NCBI GenBank assembly: GCA_946412445.1
Contig: CAMKHH010000058.1
Coordinates: forward strand, 1 to 6,995
Direction of reading: 5' to 3'
DNA length: 6,995 nucleotides
From: an uncultured Eubacterium sp.
GTDB taxonomy: Bacteria; Bacillota; Clostridia; Lachnospirales; Lachnospiraceae
The notes beneath the pieces are model-generated. The model was not told the DNA's origin. It worked only from the letters and a program-made list of their open reading frames with translations, and made no database searches. The translations under genes were made by a program, and so were the position numbers. Of this stretch, positions 1 through 6,989 are shown one piece after another (the first letter of the stretch is position 1; each line of letters begins with the position of its first letter).

Positions 1-753
1 ATCTCTTAAGATACAATTTACGTGCAGTCCGGAACCATTACTGTCAGTCACCGGTTTGGGCATAAAAGTAGCATGCAGCCCGTGCCTCTTCGCAATTGTC
101 CGTACAGCAAATTTAAAAGTCATCAGGCTGTCAGCAGCTTCCAGTCCTTTGCAATGATGAAAATCAATTTCATGTTGCCCGGGAGATACCTCATGGTAGG
201 AGGATTCCACTTCAAAACCCATATCTTCAAGGGTCAACACCATGTCTCTGCGCGCATTTTCTCCGAGATCCAACGGCCCCAAATCAAAATAACCGGCTCT
301 GTCATGAGTCAGTGTAGTGGGTGTCCCATCTTCTTCGGTATGAAAGAGGAAAAATTCACACTCGGGGCCTGCAACGAACTGATACCCCATGCTTTTAGCA
401 TCCTCAAGTACCCGTTTTAGAATTCCTCTTGTACACTCCGGATAGAATGTTCCGTCCGGCTGATATATGTCGCAGATCATGCGGGCAACTTTTCCCTGTT
501 GTGGGCGCCATGGCAGGATTGCAAATGAATCCAGATCCGGATACAGATATAACTCATTTTCATCTTCACCTGAAAACCCATCCAGTGTGGATGCGTCAAA
601 GATGCATTCATTGTCAAGTGCCTTCTCCAGCTGACTGGAAGTGACTGCCATATTACGCAGAGTTCCAGACATATCGGTGAACTGAAGGCGTATGAATTCC
701 ACATCCTCCTCCTTCGCCATCTGTAAAATCATTTCCTTAGTATAACGTGCCAT
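1..753 (-). CDS. glnA: Glutamine synthetase type I (N-terminal 251 codons; 3' end cut by window edge)
   Basis: Cytoplasmic enzyme that condenses glutamate and ammonium to glutamine with ATP; type I enzymes are dodecamers. The visible 251 residues (of about 440 usual) align end to end with Bacillus subtilis GlnA from memory. The N-terminal beta-grasp domain (about 15-100) has RLQFTD at 22-27, FD at 52-53 (Asp53 matches the ammonium-site Asp) and YLYPDLDSF at 69-77. The catalytic domain begins with GPECEFFLF (metal ligands Glu131, Glu133), then Glu188 and Glu195 in the HEVSPGQHEIDF stretch, and NGSGLH at 239-244 (His244). No in-frame stop was found. The ATG at 753 is chosen because it matches the family N-terminus (MARYTKE) and has AAAGGAG eight bases upstream; Met12 would cut into the domain. 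It lies 49 bases after gltD, same strand, no terminator between, so probably cotranscribed. Odd: residues 61-67 (SGEDENE) and 103-108 (FYPECT) differ from the usual VRIEESD and FEGDP, and the B. subtilis Arg62 position is Gly. Family certain; subtype (alpha expected) needs the missing C-terminus. Confidence 0.96.
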   Translation of the reverse strand, partial: MARYTKEMILQMAKEEDVEFIRLQFTDMSGTLRNMAVTSSQLEKALDNECIFDASTLDGFSGEDENELYLYPDLDSFAILPWRPQQGKVARMICDIYQPDGTFYPECTRGILKRVLEDAKSMGYQFVAGPECEFFLFHTEEDGTPTTLTHDRAGYFDLGPLDLGENARRDMVLTLEDMGFEVESSYHEVSPGQHEIDFHHCKGLEAADSLMTFKFAVRTIAKRHGLHATFMPKPVTDSNGSGLHVNCILRD

Positions 754-760
754 CTGTAAA
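716..760 (-). repeat. Pair of 12-base direct repeats at the glnA start codon
   Basis: The 12-mer TTTACAGATGGC (minus strand) occurs at 760-749 and again at 727-716, exactly 33 bases (11 codons) apart. The first copy contains the glnA initiation codon, the second the in-frame ATG of Met12. The sequence between the copies does not look duplicated, so only these 12 bases repeat. It may be chance or the trace of a short in-frame duplication; no function is claimed. Confidence 0.6.
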
Positions 761-802
761 TCTCCTTTCCTGGCAATGTATGTTCGGACCTGTAAACACA
801 AC
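754..802 (-). other. gltD-glnA intergenic gap (49 bases)
   Basis: This short spacer contains the glnA ribosome binding site and nothing else that I can support. There is no GC-rich hairpin followed by a T-run, so no intrinsic terminator. TTTACA here has no -10 element at suitable spacing, so no separate glnA promoter is evident within it. A promoter inside the 3' part of gltD cannot be excluded by eye. Confidence 0.6.
762..768 (-). promoter_or_regulatory. Ribosome binding site of glnA
   Basis: AAAGGAG on the minus strand, eight bases before the ATG at 753. This spacing decides in favour of the first ATG over the in-frame ATG at codon 12, where the nearest AAGGA lies about 13 bases upstream. 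Confidence 0.85.
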
Positions 803-2287
803 CTACAAATTCGTATATCCCATGAGAGATTCATCCACGGCCTTTGCCGCTTCACGCCCTTCCCGGATGGCCCATACCACCAGAGACTGTCCGCGGTGCA
901 TATCTCCGGCTGTAAATACATTTGAAATATTGGTCTGATAGCAGCCTTTTGCCGTCTGTACATTCGTACGTGGATCCAATTCCACACGGAAAGCATCTGT
1001 CACATATTTCTGACTGCCGAGAAAACCTGCTGCAATAAGAACCAGATTTGCCGGTATCACCTTCTCAGAGCCTTCAACCGGAACCATATTCATCCGTCCT
1101 GTCCTTTCGTCTTTCTGAGGTGAGAGCGTGACAATCTTTAACTGCTTTAGTTCACCCTTTTTATTACCTATAAACTCTGCCACTGTAGTCTGATAAATCC
1201 GCGGATCGTGCCCAAATACCGCAATCGCCTCCTGCTGACCATAGTCGGTTTTCAGCACTTTGGGCCATTCCGGCCACGGATTTGTATCCGCCCGTTCCAC
1301 TGGCGGCATAGGCATCATCTCCAATTGTGTGACACTTTTTGCCCCAAGCCGGATGGAAGTTCCCACGCAATCGTTTCCGGTATCACCGCCACCAATCACC
1401 ACTACATGCTTATCTTTAGCATCTATATATTTTTTATCCTCAAAATTTGAATCCAGCAGACTCTTTGTAACAGATGTCAGAAAATCAACCGCAAAATAAA
1501 TGCCTTTTAACTCTCTGCCCGGAGCTTTGATATCTCTTGGATTCGCTGCTCCACAGCACAACAGGACTCTGTCATATTCTTTTAAAAGCTGCTCTGCCTT
1601 AATATCCGCTCCAATATCGGCATTCGTTACAAATTCAACTCCCTCAGCTTCCATCAGCTGTACTCTCCGGTCGATGATCTGTTTATCCAGTTTCATATTG
1701 GGAATTCCATAACGGAGTAGTCCTCCCACCCGATCCCGGCGCTCATACACGGTTACCTTGTGGCCTCTTCTGTTCAGCTGCATCGCTGCAGCCAATCCTG
1801 AAGGACCACTTCCCACGACAGCAACCTTTTTTCCAGTACGAACTTTTGGCGGATTTGGCTGAATCAAACCATTTTCCCATGCATATTCGATAATTGCCAG
1901 CTCATTTGCCTTTGATGCCACCGGAGCTCCATTCAGACCACAGGTGCAGGCTTCCTCACACAATGCAGGACATACACGAGCTGTGAATTCCGAAAAGCAA
2001 TTAGTCTTTTCCAGGCGTTCATATGCCTGTTCCCAGTTTCCGGTATACACCAGGTCATTCCACTCCGGGCACAGATTATTCAGCGGGCATCCGCTTGCCA
2101 TCCCGGAAATAATTCTTCCGGACTGGCAAAATGGTACACCGCAGGCCATGCAGCGCGCTCCCTGAAGCTTTTGTTTCTCCCTGGTAAGCGGTGTATGGAA
2201 TTCCTGAAAGTTTTTTATACGTTCCAGAGGAGATGCGCTCGCACTATCCTCACGCTCATAATCCAAAAATCCTGTTGGTTTTCCCAT
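803..2287 (-). CDS. gltD: Glutamate synthase [NADPH] small (beta) subunit, FeS/FAD oxidoreductase
   Basis: Feeds NADPH electrons through FAD and iron-sulfur clusters to the FMN of the large subunit; cytoplasmic. The 494 residues match the usual 480-495. An N-terminal alpha-helical Fe-S domain (about 20-130) carries Cys46, Cys49, Cys54, Cys67, then Cys106, Cys110, Cys114 and Cys116, enough for two [4Fe-4S] clusters. Two more cysteines, Cys73 and Cys97, sit where I expect Ile and Ser or Asn. An FAD-binding Rossmann motif GSGPSG lies at 159-164, followed by VYERRDRVGGLLRYGIP. The NADPH-binding motif GGGDTG is at 299-304, and the C-terminal FAD motif FTAGD at 458-462 before a helix at about 470-486. 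The ATG at 2287 is chosen because MGKPTGFLDYER is the family N-terminus and a strong GGAGG precedes it; 21 further in-frame upstream codons overlap the gltB end and resemble no family member. It starts 16 bases after the gltB stop, and glnA follows. Related homologous subunits exist (NfnB, dihydropyrimidine dehydrogenase), but adjacency to gltB settles the call. Confidence 0.97.
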   Translation of the reverse strand: MGKPTGFLDYEREDSASASPLERIKNFQEFHTPLTREKQKLQGARCMACGVPFCQSGRIISGMASGCPLNNLCPEWNDLVYTGNWEQAYERLEKTNCFSEFTARVCPALCEEACTCGLNGAPVASKANELAIIEYAWENGLIQPNPPKVRTGKKVAVVGSGPSGLAAAMQLNRRGHKVTVYERRDRVGGLLRYGIPNMKLDKQIIDRRVQLMEAEGVEFVTNADIGADIKAEQLLKEYDRVLLCCGAANPRDIKAPGRELKGIYFAVDFLTSVTKSLLDSNFEDKKYIDAKDKHVVVIGGGDTGNDCVGTSIRLGAKSVTQLEMMPMPPVERADTNPWPEWPKVLKTDYGQQEAIAVFGHDPRIYQTTVAEFIGNKKGELKQLKIVTLSPQKDERTGRMNMVPVEGSEKVIPANLVLIAAGFLGSQKYVTDAFRVELDPRTNVQTAKGCYQTNISNVFTAGDMHRGQSLVVWAIREGREAAKAVDESLMGYTNL

Positions 2288-2297
2288 GTTTTTTGTT

Positions 2298-2305
2298 ACC
2301 TCCCT
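2298..2305 (-). promoter_or_regulatory. Ribosome binding site of gltD, overlapping the gltB stop codon
   Basis: AGGGAGGT on the minus strand. Its first two bases are the last two of the gltB TAG stop (2306-2304). The GGAGG core ends 11 bases before the gltD ATG at 2287. A ribosome finishing gltB would sit on this site, which suggests translational coupling to keep the two subunits balanced; the coupling is inferred. Confidence 0.85.
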
Positions 2306-5300
2306 ACTTACGCAGACTTTCATAGAAAGCCTCAATCTGAGCCTGCTCACTGCTCAGTCCCTTTTCCTCCAGCCGGGTACTGAGCATCATCATCCGTTTA
2401 TAGTCATTTGGAATGATCTTTTTGAATCTTGGTATATAGTCCTGAAAAGAATCCAGTATCCTCTTTCCCTTTTCTGATTCCGTGGCATCTACATGTTTCT
2501 GAATTAACATTTTTAACTCTTCTTTATCGTATTTATTTACAACCTTTTCAATTGAAATCATTTGTTTGTTCAAATTCCTGTATAAGGTATTATCCTCGTC
2601 CAGCACATAGGCAATTCCGCCGCTCATTCCTGCCGCAAAATTTTTACCAGTCGGGCCAAGGACTACTACACGACCACCTGTCATATATTCACATCCATGA
2701 TCTCCAACACCCTCGACTACAGCATATGCACCCGAGTTCCGCACGCAGAAACGTTCTCCTGCAATACCACAGATATAAGCCTCTCCGCTGGTAGCCCCAT
2801 AAAGTGCTACATTTCCGATAATGATATTTTCTTCGGCCTTAAAGTTAATATTCTTCGGTGGGAACACCACAAGTTTTCCACCGGACAAACCCTTACCAAA
2901 GTAGTCATTGGAATCGCCTGACAGGTTTAAGGTAAGTCCTTTTGGAATAAATGCACCAAAGCTTTGTCCGCCGGAACCTGTACATACGATTTCATAGGTA
3001 TCGTCTTTAAGTCCCTGGCCAAATCTCCTGGTGATTTCAGAGCCCAGTATCGTGCCAAAGGTTCTGTCGGTATTTTCGACCTTCACATGTATGCTCTTTT
3101 TCTCACCCTTTGTTAATGTCAGTGATTTCAGCAACACTTTTTCATCCAGCGTTTTTCCCAGTTCAAAATCATAGACGGACGAGGGGTCAAAAATCACCTT
3201 TTCCTCCTTTGCATATGGATTTTCAAAAATTTGTGACAAATCCACACGGGACGCTTTCTCATCTGTTATTTTTTCATTTCTTTTCAGACGATCTGAACGT
3301 CCCACCATCTCATCAATGGTCCGAAACCCCAGTTTTGCCATATATTCACGAAGCTCTTCTGCTATAAAACGCATGAAGTTTACCACGTATTCCGGTTTGC
3401 CTCTGAAGCGTTTTCTGAGCTTGGGATTCTGGGTTGCCACGCCTACAGGGCAGGTATCCAGATTGCAGCCACGCATCATCACACATCCCATTGTTACAAG
3501 GGGAGCCGTGGCAAAACCAAATTCTTCAGCTCCCAGAAGTGCGGCAATTGCCACATCTCTGCCACTCATGAGTTTACCATCGGTTTCAATCATGACCCGA
3601 TTGCGCAGTCCGTTTTGAATCAATGTCTGATGAGTTTCAGCCAGTCCAAGTTCCCATGGAAGCCCTGCATTATGAATGGAGCTTCTGGGGGCCGCTCCCG
3701 TTCCTCCGTCATAACCGGAAATCAGTATTACCTGCGCACCGGCTTTTGCAACACCGGCTGCAACCGTTCCGACACCAGCCTCGGATACCAGCTTTACAGA
3801 GATTCTGGCATACTTATTGGCATTTTTCAGGTCATATATCAACTGTGCCAGATCTTCGATTGAATAGATATCATGATGCGGCGGTGGTGAAATCAGTGAC
3901 ACACCTGGTGTGGAATGCCTGGTCTTGGCAATCCAGGGATAAACCTTACCGGCCGGCAGATGTCCTCCTTCACCCGGCTTCGCTCCCTGGGCCATCTTAA
4001 TCTGAATCTCTTTAGAGCTTACAAGATATTTGCTTGTAACACCAAACCTTCCGGACGCTACCTGTTTAATTGCCGAACATCTGCTGGAATCGTCCAGGCG
4101 GTCTGTACTCTCTCCTCCTTCACCCGTGTTAGACTTTCCATGTAAAAGATTCATGGCAATTGCAAGAGTCTCATGTGCTTCCTGTGAGATGGAACCATAG
4201 GACATAGCTCCGGTCTTGAATCTTTTTACGATCGAATCAACACTTTCCACCTCCTCCAGCGGGATTGGATTCTCGGCGTATTGAAAATCCATAAGGCTTC
4301 GTAAATACCCGGATTCCTCCTGGTCAATCATTTTTGTATATTGTTTAAACATCTGATAATCATTTCGCCACGCAGACTGCTGAAGCAGGTGAATGGTCTC
4401 CGGATTATATCTGTGTTCCTCACCCTGGCCTCTGCTCTTGTGCCTTCCTATACTGTCCAGTGTCAGATCCGTGTCGAGACCCAGTGGATCAAATGCCTCC
4501 GAATGTCTTGTATCCACATCCTTTGCAATATCATCAAGTGTAATCCCCTCTACACGGCTTACTGTATTTGTAAAATATCGGTCAATTACCTCACTTGAGA
4601 TACCGATGGCTTCAAATATCTGGGATCCCTGATAAGACTGAATAGTAGAAATCCCCATCTTGGAAGCAATTTTGACAATTCCGCTTACAACTGCCCTCGT
4701 ATAATCATCTACCGCCGCATAGTAATCCTTTGCAATCATCTTATTTTCAATCATATCCTGAATCGTATCAAGCGCCAGATAGGGATTGACTGCACTTGCA
4801 CCGTAACCTAATAAGGTTGCAAAATGATGAACTTCTCTCGGTTCTCCGGATTCCAGGATAATTCCCAGCGCGGTTCTTTTCTTCGTGCGTACCAGATGCT
4901 GATGGACTGCAGATACGGCTAGAAGAGATGGAATTGCCACATGATTTTCGTCTACACCTCTGTCTGTCAGCACCAGAATAGTGGCGCCTTGGCGATACGC
5001 TTTATCCACTTCTACAAACAGGTGATCAATTGCACGCTCCAAAGGCGTACTCTTATAGTAAATAATTGGTACTTCTACGACCTTAAATCCGTTTACCTTC
5101 ATGTTCTTCAGTTTCAGCATATCGGTGTTACTCAAAATCGGATTGTTGATCGTAAGCATTTTACAGTTTTCGGGACATTCTTTCAGAAGATTTCCTTCTT
5201 TCCCCAGATACACTCTGGTAGAAGTCACAACTTCTTCACGAATACAGTCAATTGGCGGATTGGTAACCTGGGCAAACAGCTGTTTGAAATAATTAAACAA

Positions 5301-6839
5301 CGGTTGATGCTCTTTTGACAGTCCCGGAAGAGGAGTGTCTACACCCATGGCTCCAATTCCTTCCGAACCGTTCAGGGCCATATTACGGATTGAGGTTCGA
5401 TACTCTTCATAGCTGTAACCGAAGGCCTTCCAGAGACGATTGCGTTCTTCCTTTGTATAGCTATTCACACGTATATTTGGTATTTTAAGGTCATTGAACT
5501 GTATCAAATTACTGTCCAGCCATTCCCCGTAAGGTTGTTTACCGGCGTAAAACTCTTTCAGTTCATTATCATCAATCACCCGCTTTTGCAGCGTATCTAC
5601 AAGAAGCATCTTGCCTGGGTGAAGCCGTTCTTTTTTTATGATGTTTTCTGTCGGAACAGGCAGTACACCTACTTCAGAAGCCAATATCAGATAGTCATCA
5701 TCGGTAATATAATATCGGGAAGGACGAAGACCATTTCTGTCGAGTACTGCTCCTACCTGATCACCATCCGTAAAGACAATTGCGGCAGGGCCGTCCCATG
5801 GCTCCATCATTGTAGCATAATACTGATAGAAATCCCGCTTTTCCATGGAAATTGTTTCATTATTCGCCCATGGTTCTGGTATGGCAATCATCACTGCCAG
5901 GGGAAGATCCATCCCACTCATTACAAGAAATTCCAGTGTATTATCAAGCATTGCAGAATCTGATCCCTGAGCATTGATTACCGGAAGAACCTTATCCATC
6001 CCATCTTTTAGATAATCAGAATCCATGGTCTCTTCCCGGGCAAGCATCTTGTCCGCATTTCCACGTATGGTATTGATTTCACCATTATGTACAATCAATC
6101 GATTGGGGTGCGCCCGTTCCCAGCTGGGATTTGTATTTGTTGAAAACCTTGAGTGTACAATAGCAATCGCAGATTCATATGCTTTATCCTGAAGGTCCCG
6201 GAAGAAAGTACGCAGCTGTCCGACAAGAAACATTCCCTTGTATACAATCGTACGACTCGACAGCGACACTACATAGGTGTTGTCGTTACTCTGTTCAAAC
6301 ACCCTGCGAACCACATAAAGCATTCGGTCAAATTCCAGACCCCTGGCCACATCCTTAGGTTTCTTAATGAAGGCCTGTTCTATATAAGGCATGCATTCTC
6401 TGGCTTTATGCCCAAGAACTTCGGGTACGGTCGGAACTGTTCTCCATCCTAAAAATTCCAGACCTTCTTTTTGAACAATGACCTCAAACATCTTTTTTGC
6501 CTGATTCCGTTCCATCTCCTGCTGCGGTAAGAAAAACATACCGATACCATATTCCCGCTCTTGTCCTAAAAAAATGCCGAGGGATTCGCAGGTCTTCTGA
6601 AAGAATTTGTGCGAGATCTGCAACAAAATTCCTACTCCATCACCTGTTTTTCCCTCGGCGTCCTTGCCGGCTCTATGTTCCAAATTTTCAACTATCTTTA
6701 AAGCGTTCTCAACTGTTTCATGGGTTTTAAGCCCTTTGATATTCACCACTGCACCGATACCGCAATTATCATGTTCGAACTGGGATCGGTATAAACCGGG
6801 CAGCTTCTGGTCTCGGGCACATGCAAATTTCTGTGTCAT
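2304..6839 (-). CDS. gltB: Glutamate synthase large (alpha) subunit, glutamine amidotransferase/FMN/[3Fe-4S]
   Basis: Hydrolyses glutamine and channels the ammonia to 2-oxoglutarate, making glutamate at the FMN site; partner of GltD, cytoplasmic. With the ATG start it has 1511 residues, usual for the family (about 1480-1530). Numbering from that ATG: residues 1-25 are a likely propeptide, and Cys26 (HDNCGIG) is the expected N-terminal nucleophile of the class II amidotransferase domain (26 to about 430), which also shows RFSTNT near 231 and HNGEIN at 251-256. A central linker domain (about 450-760) contains TNPPID. The FMN/synthase domain (about 800-1190) has GAKPGEGGHLPAGKV, SPPPHHDIYSIEDL and SGYDGGTGAAP; Cys1119, Cys1125 and Cys1130 (spacing 6 and 5) match the [3Fe-4S] ligands. 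A GXGXG beta-helix domain (about 1250-1440) follows. The frame extends two codons upstream to a TTG at 6845, but AGAAGG lies eight bases from the ATG at 6839 and only two from the TTG, so the ATG is preferred. First gene of the operon; no frameshift or missing key residue seen. Confidence 0.98.
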   Translation of the reverse strand: MTQKFACARDQKLPGLYRSQFEHDNCGIGAVVNIKGLKTHETVENALKIVENLEHRAGKDAEGKTGDGVGILLQISHKFFQKTCESLGIFLGQEREYGIGMFFLPQQEMERNQAKKMFEVIVQKEGLEFLGWRTVPTVPEVLGHKARECMPYIEQAFIKKPKDVARGLEFDRMLYVVRRVFEQSNDNTYVVSLSSRTIVYKGMFLVGQLRTFFRDLQDKAYESAIAIVHSRFSTNTNPSWERAHPNRLIVHNGEINTIRGNADKMLAREETMDSDYLKDGMDKVLPVINAQGSDSAMLDNTLEFLVMSGMDLPLAVMIAIPEPWANNETISMEKRDFYQYYATMMEPWDGPAAIVFTDGDQVGAVLDRNGLRPSRYYITDDDYLILASEVGVLPVPTENIIKKERLHPGKMLLVDTLQKRVIDDNELKEFYAGKQPYGEWLDSNLIQFNDLKIPNIRVNSYTKEERNRLWKAFGYSYEEYRTSIRNMALNGSEGIGAMGVDTPLPGLSKEHQPLFNYFKQLFAQVTNPPIDCIREEVVTSTRVYLGKEGNLLKECPENCKMLTINNPILSNTDMLKLKNMKVNGFKVVEVPIIYYKSTPLERAIDHLFVEVDKAYRQGATILVLTDRGVDENHVAIPSLLAVSAVHQHLVRTKKRTALGIILESGEPREVHHFATLLGYGASAVNPYLALDTIQDMIENKMIAKDYYAAVDDYTRAVVSGIVKIASKMGISTIQSYQGSQIFEAIGISSEVIDRYFTNTVSRVEGITLDDIAKDVDTRHSEAFDPLGLDTDLTLDSIGRHKSRGQGEEHRYNPETIHLLQQSAWRNDYQMFKQYTKMIDQEESGYLRSLMDFQYAENPIPLEEVESVDSIVKRFKTGAMSYGSISQEAHETLAIAMNLLHGKSNTGEGGESTDRLDDSSRCSAIKQVASGRFGVTSKYLVSSKEIQIKMAQGAKPGEGGHLPAGKVYPWIAKTRHSTPGVSLISPPPHHDIYSIEDLAQLIYDLKNANKYARISVKLVSEAGVGTVAAGVAKAGAQVILISGYDGGTGAAPRSSIHNAGLPWELGLAETHQTLIQNGLRNRVMIETDGKLMSGRDVAIAALLGAEEFGFATAPLVTMGCVMMRGCNLDTCPVGVATQNPKLRKRFRGKPEYVVNFMRFIAEELREYMAKLGFRTIDEMVGRSDRLKRNEKITDEKASRVDLSQIFENPYAKEEKVIFDPSSVYDFELGKTLDEKVLLKSLTLTKGEKKSIHVKVENTDRTFGTILGSEITRRFGQGLKDDTYEIVCTGSGGQSFGAFIPKGLTLNLSGDSNDYFGKGLSGGKLVVFPPKNINFKAEENIIIGNVALYGATSGEAYICGIAGERFCVRNSGAYAVVEGVGDHGCEYMTGGRVVVLGPTGKNFAAGMSGGIAYVLDEDNTLYRNLNKQMISIEKVVNKYDKEELKMLIQKHVDATESEKGKRILDSFQDYIPRFKKIIPNDYKRMMMLSTRLEEKGLSSEQAQIEAFYESLRK

Positions 6840-6847
6840 ATGCAAAA

Positions 6848-6853
6848 CCTTCT
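6848..6853 (-). promoter_or_regulatory. Ribosome binding site of gltB
   Basis: AGAAGG on the minus strand within a purine-rich run, eight bases upstream of the ATG at 6839. It is too close (two bases) to serve the alternative TTG at 6845, so it fixes the start. Confidence 0.75.
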
Positions 6854-6870
6854 TTCTTGAATTTGAGATT

Positions 6871-6899
6871 ACTATATAACAAAAAAGAAGATTTGTAAA
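6871..6899 (-). promoter_or_regulatory. Predicted sigma-A-type promoter of the gltBD-glnA operon
   Basis: On the minus strand, TTTACA (6899-6894, one mismatch to TTGACA) is separated by exactly 17 bases from TATAGT (6876-6871, one mismatch to TATAAT). Transcription would begin near 6864, giving a leader of about 25 bases that contains the gltB ribosome binding site. Such a short leader leaves no room for a riboswitch or attenuator, so control would have to act at initiation. The bases upstream are AT-rich with A and T tracts that could help RNA polymerase bind. Prediction from consensus only. Confidence 0.6.
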
Positions 6900-6930
6900 G
6901 TGCTAATTCAACTTTTCTTAAATTTTTATT

Positions 6931-6943
6931 GTTCTATTCGAAC
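6931..6943. promoter_or_regulatory. Possible operator: small inverted repeat upstream of the promoter
   Basis: GTTC-N5-GAAC (plus strand GTTCTATTCGAAC), centred about 38 bases upstream of the predicted -35 element, where an activator commonly binds. In B. subtilis the glutamate synthase operon is activated by the LysR-type protein GltC, but the arms here are only four bases and I cannot match them to a known box. It may be a chance palindrome in AT-rich DNA. Confidence 0.25.
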
Positions 6944-6979
6944 TTTTTAATATATAAAGCGTGGAATTGTTATTTTGTT

Positions 6980-6989
6980 TTGCATGCAA
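6980..6989. repeat. Perfect 10-base palindrome TTGCATGCAA
   Basis: Self-complementary TTGCATGCAA near the right edge, about 81 bases upstream of the predicted -35. It could be a regulator site for this operon or for a gene beyond the window. Ten-base palindromes also occur by chance, so the functional reading is weak. Confidence 0.3.

Noticed and set aside
22..420. Plus-strand open frame of 132 codons opposite glnA
   Set aside because: It lies fully antisense to a well-conserved glutamine synthetase frame, its translation looks like no protein family, and no ribosome binding site is evident. The glnA frame explains the sequence.
477..704. Minus-strand 75-codon open frame overlapping glnA in another frame
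   Set aside because: It is out of frame with the conserved GlnA reading, which continues through the same bases without a stop.
754..802. Terminator or separate glnA promoter in the gltD-glnA gap
   Set aside because: No GC-rich stem with a T-run, and no -35/-10 pair at acceptable spacing.
721..916. Four copies of CTGTAAA (721, 754, 790, 910)
   Set aside because: Seven-base words in coding and spacer DNA with uneven spacing; only the first two extend to a longer repeat, which is reported separately.
2288..2350. Longer gltD start with 21 extra N-terminal codons
   Set aside because: The extension overlaps the end of gltB, is Arg-rich without family match, and bypasses the strong ribosome binding site placed for the ATG at 2287.
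5535..5963. Plus-strand open frame of 142 codons opposite gltB
   Set aside because: Antisense shadow of the amidotransferase domain of gltB, with low-complexity, Cys/His/Phe-rich translation typical of reversed coding sequence. The same applies to other plus-strand frames within 2286-6879.
6894..6910. Possible GlnR/TnrA box (TGTNA-N7-TNACA) overlapping the -35 element
   Set aside because: The first half TGTAA fits but the second half reads ATTCA, with two mismatches in the four defined positions. Too weak to call.
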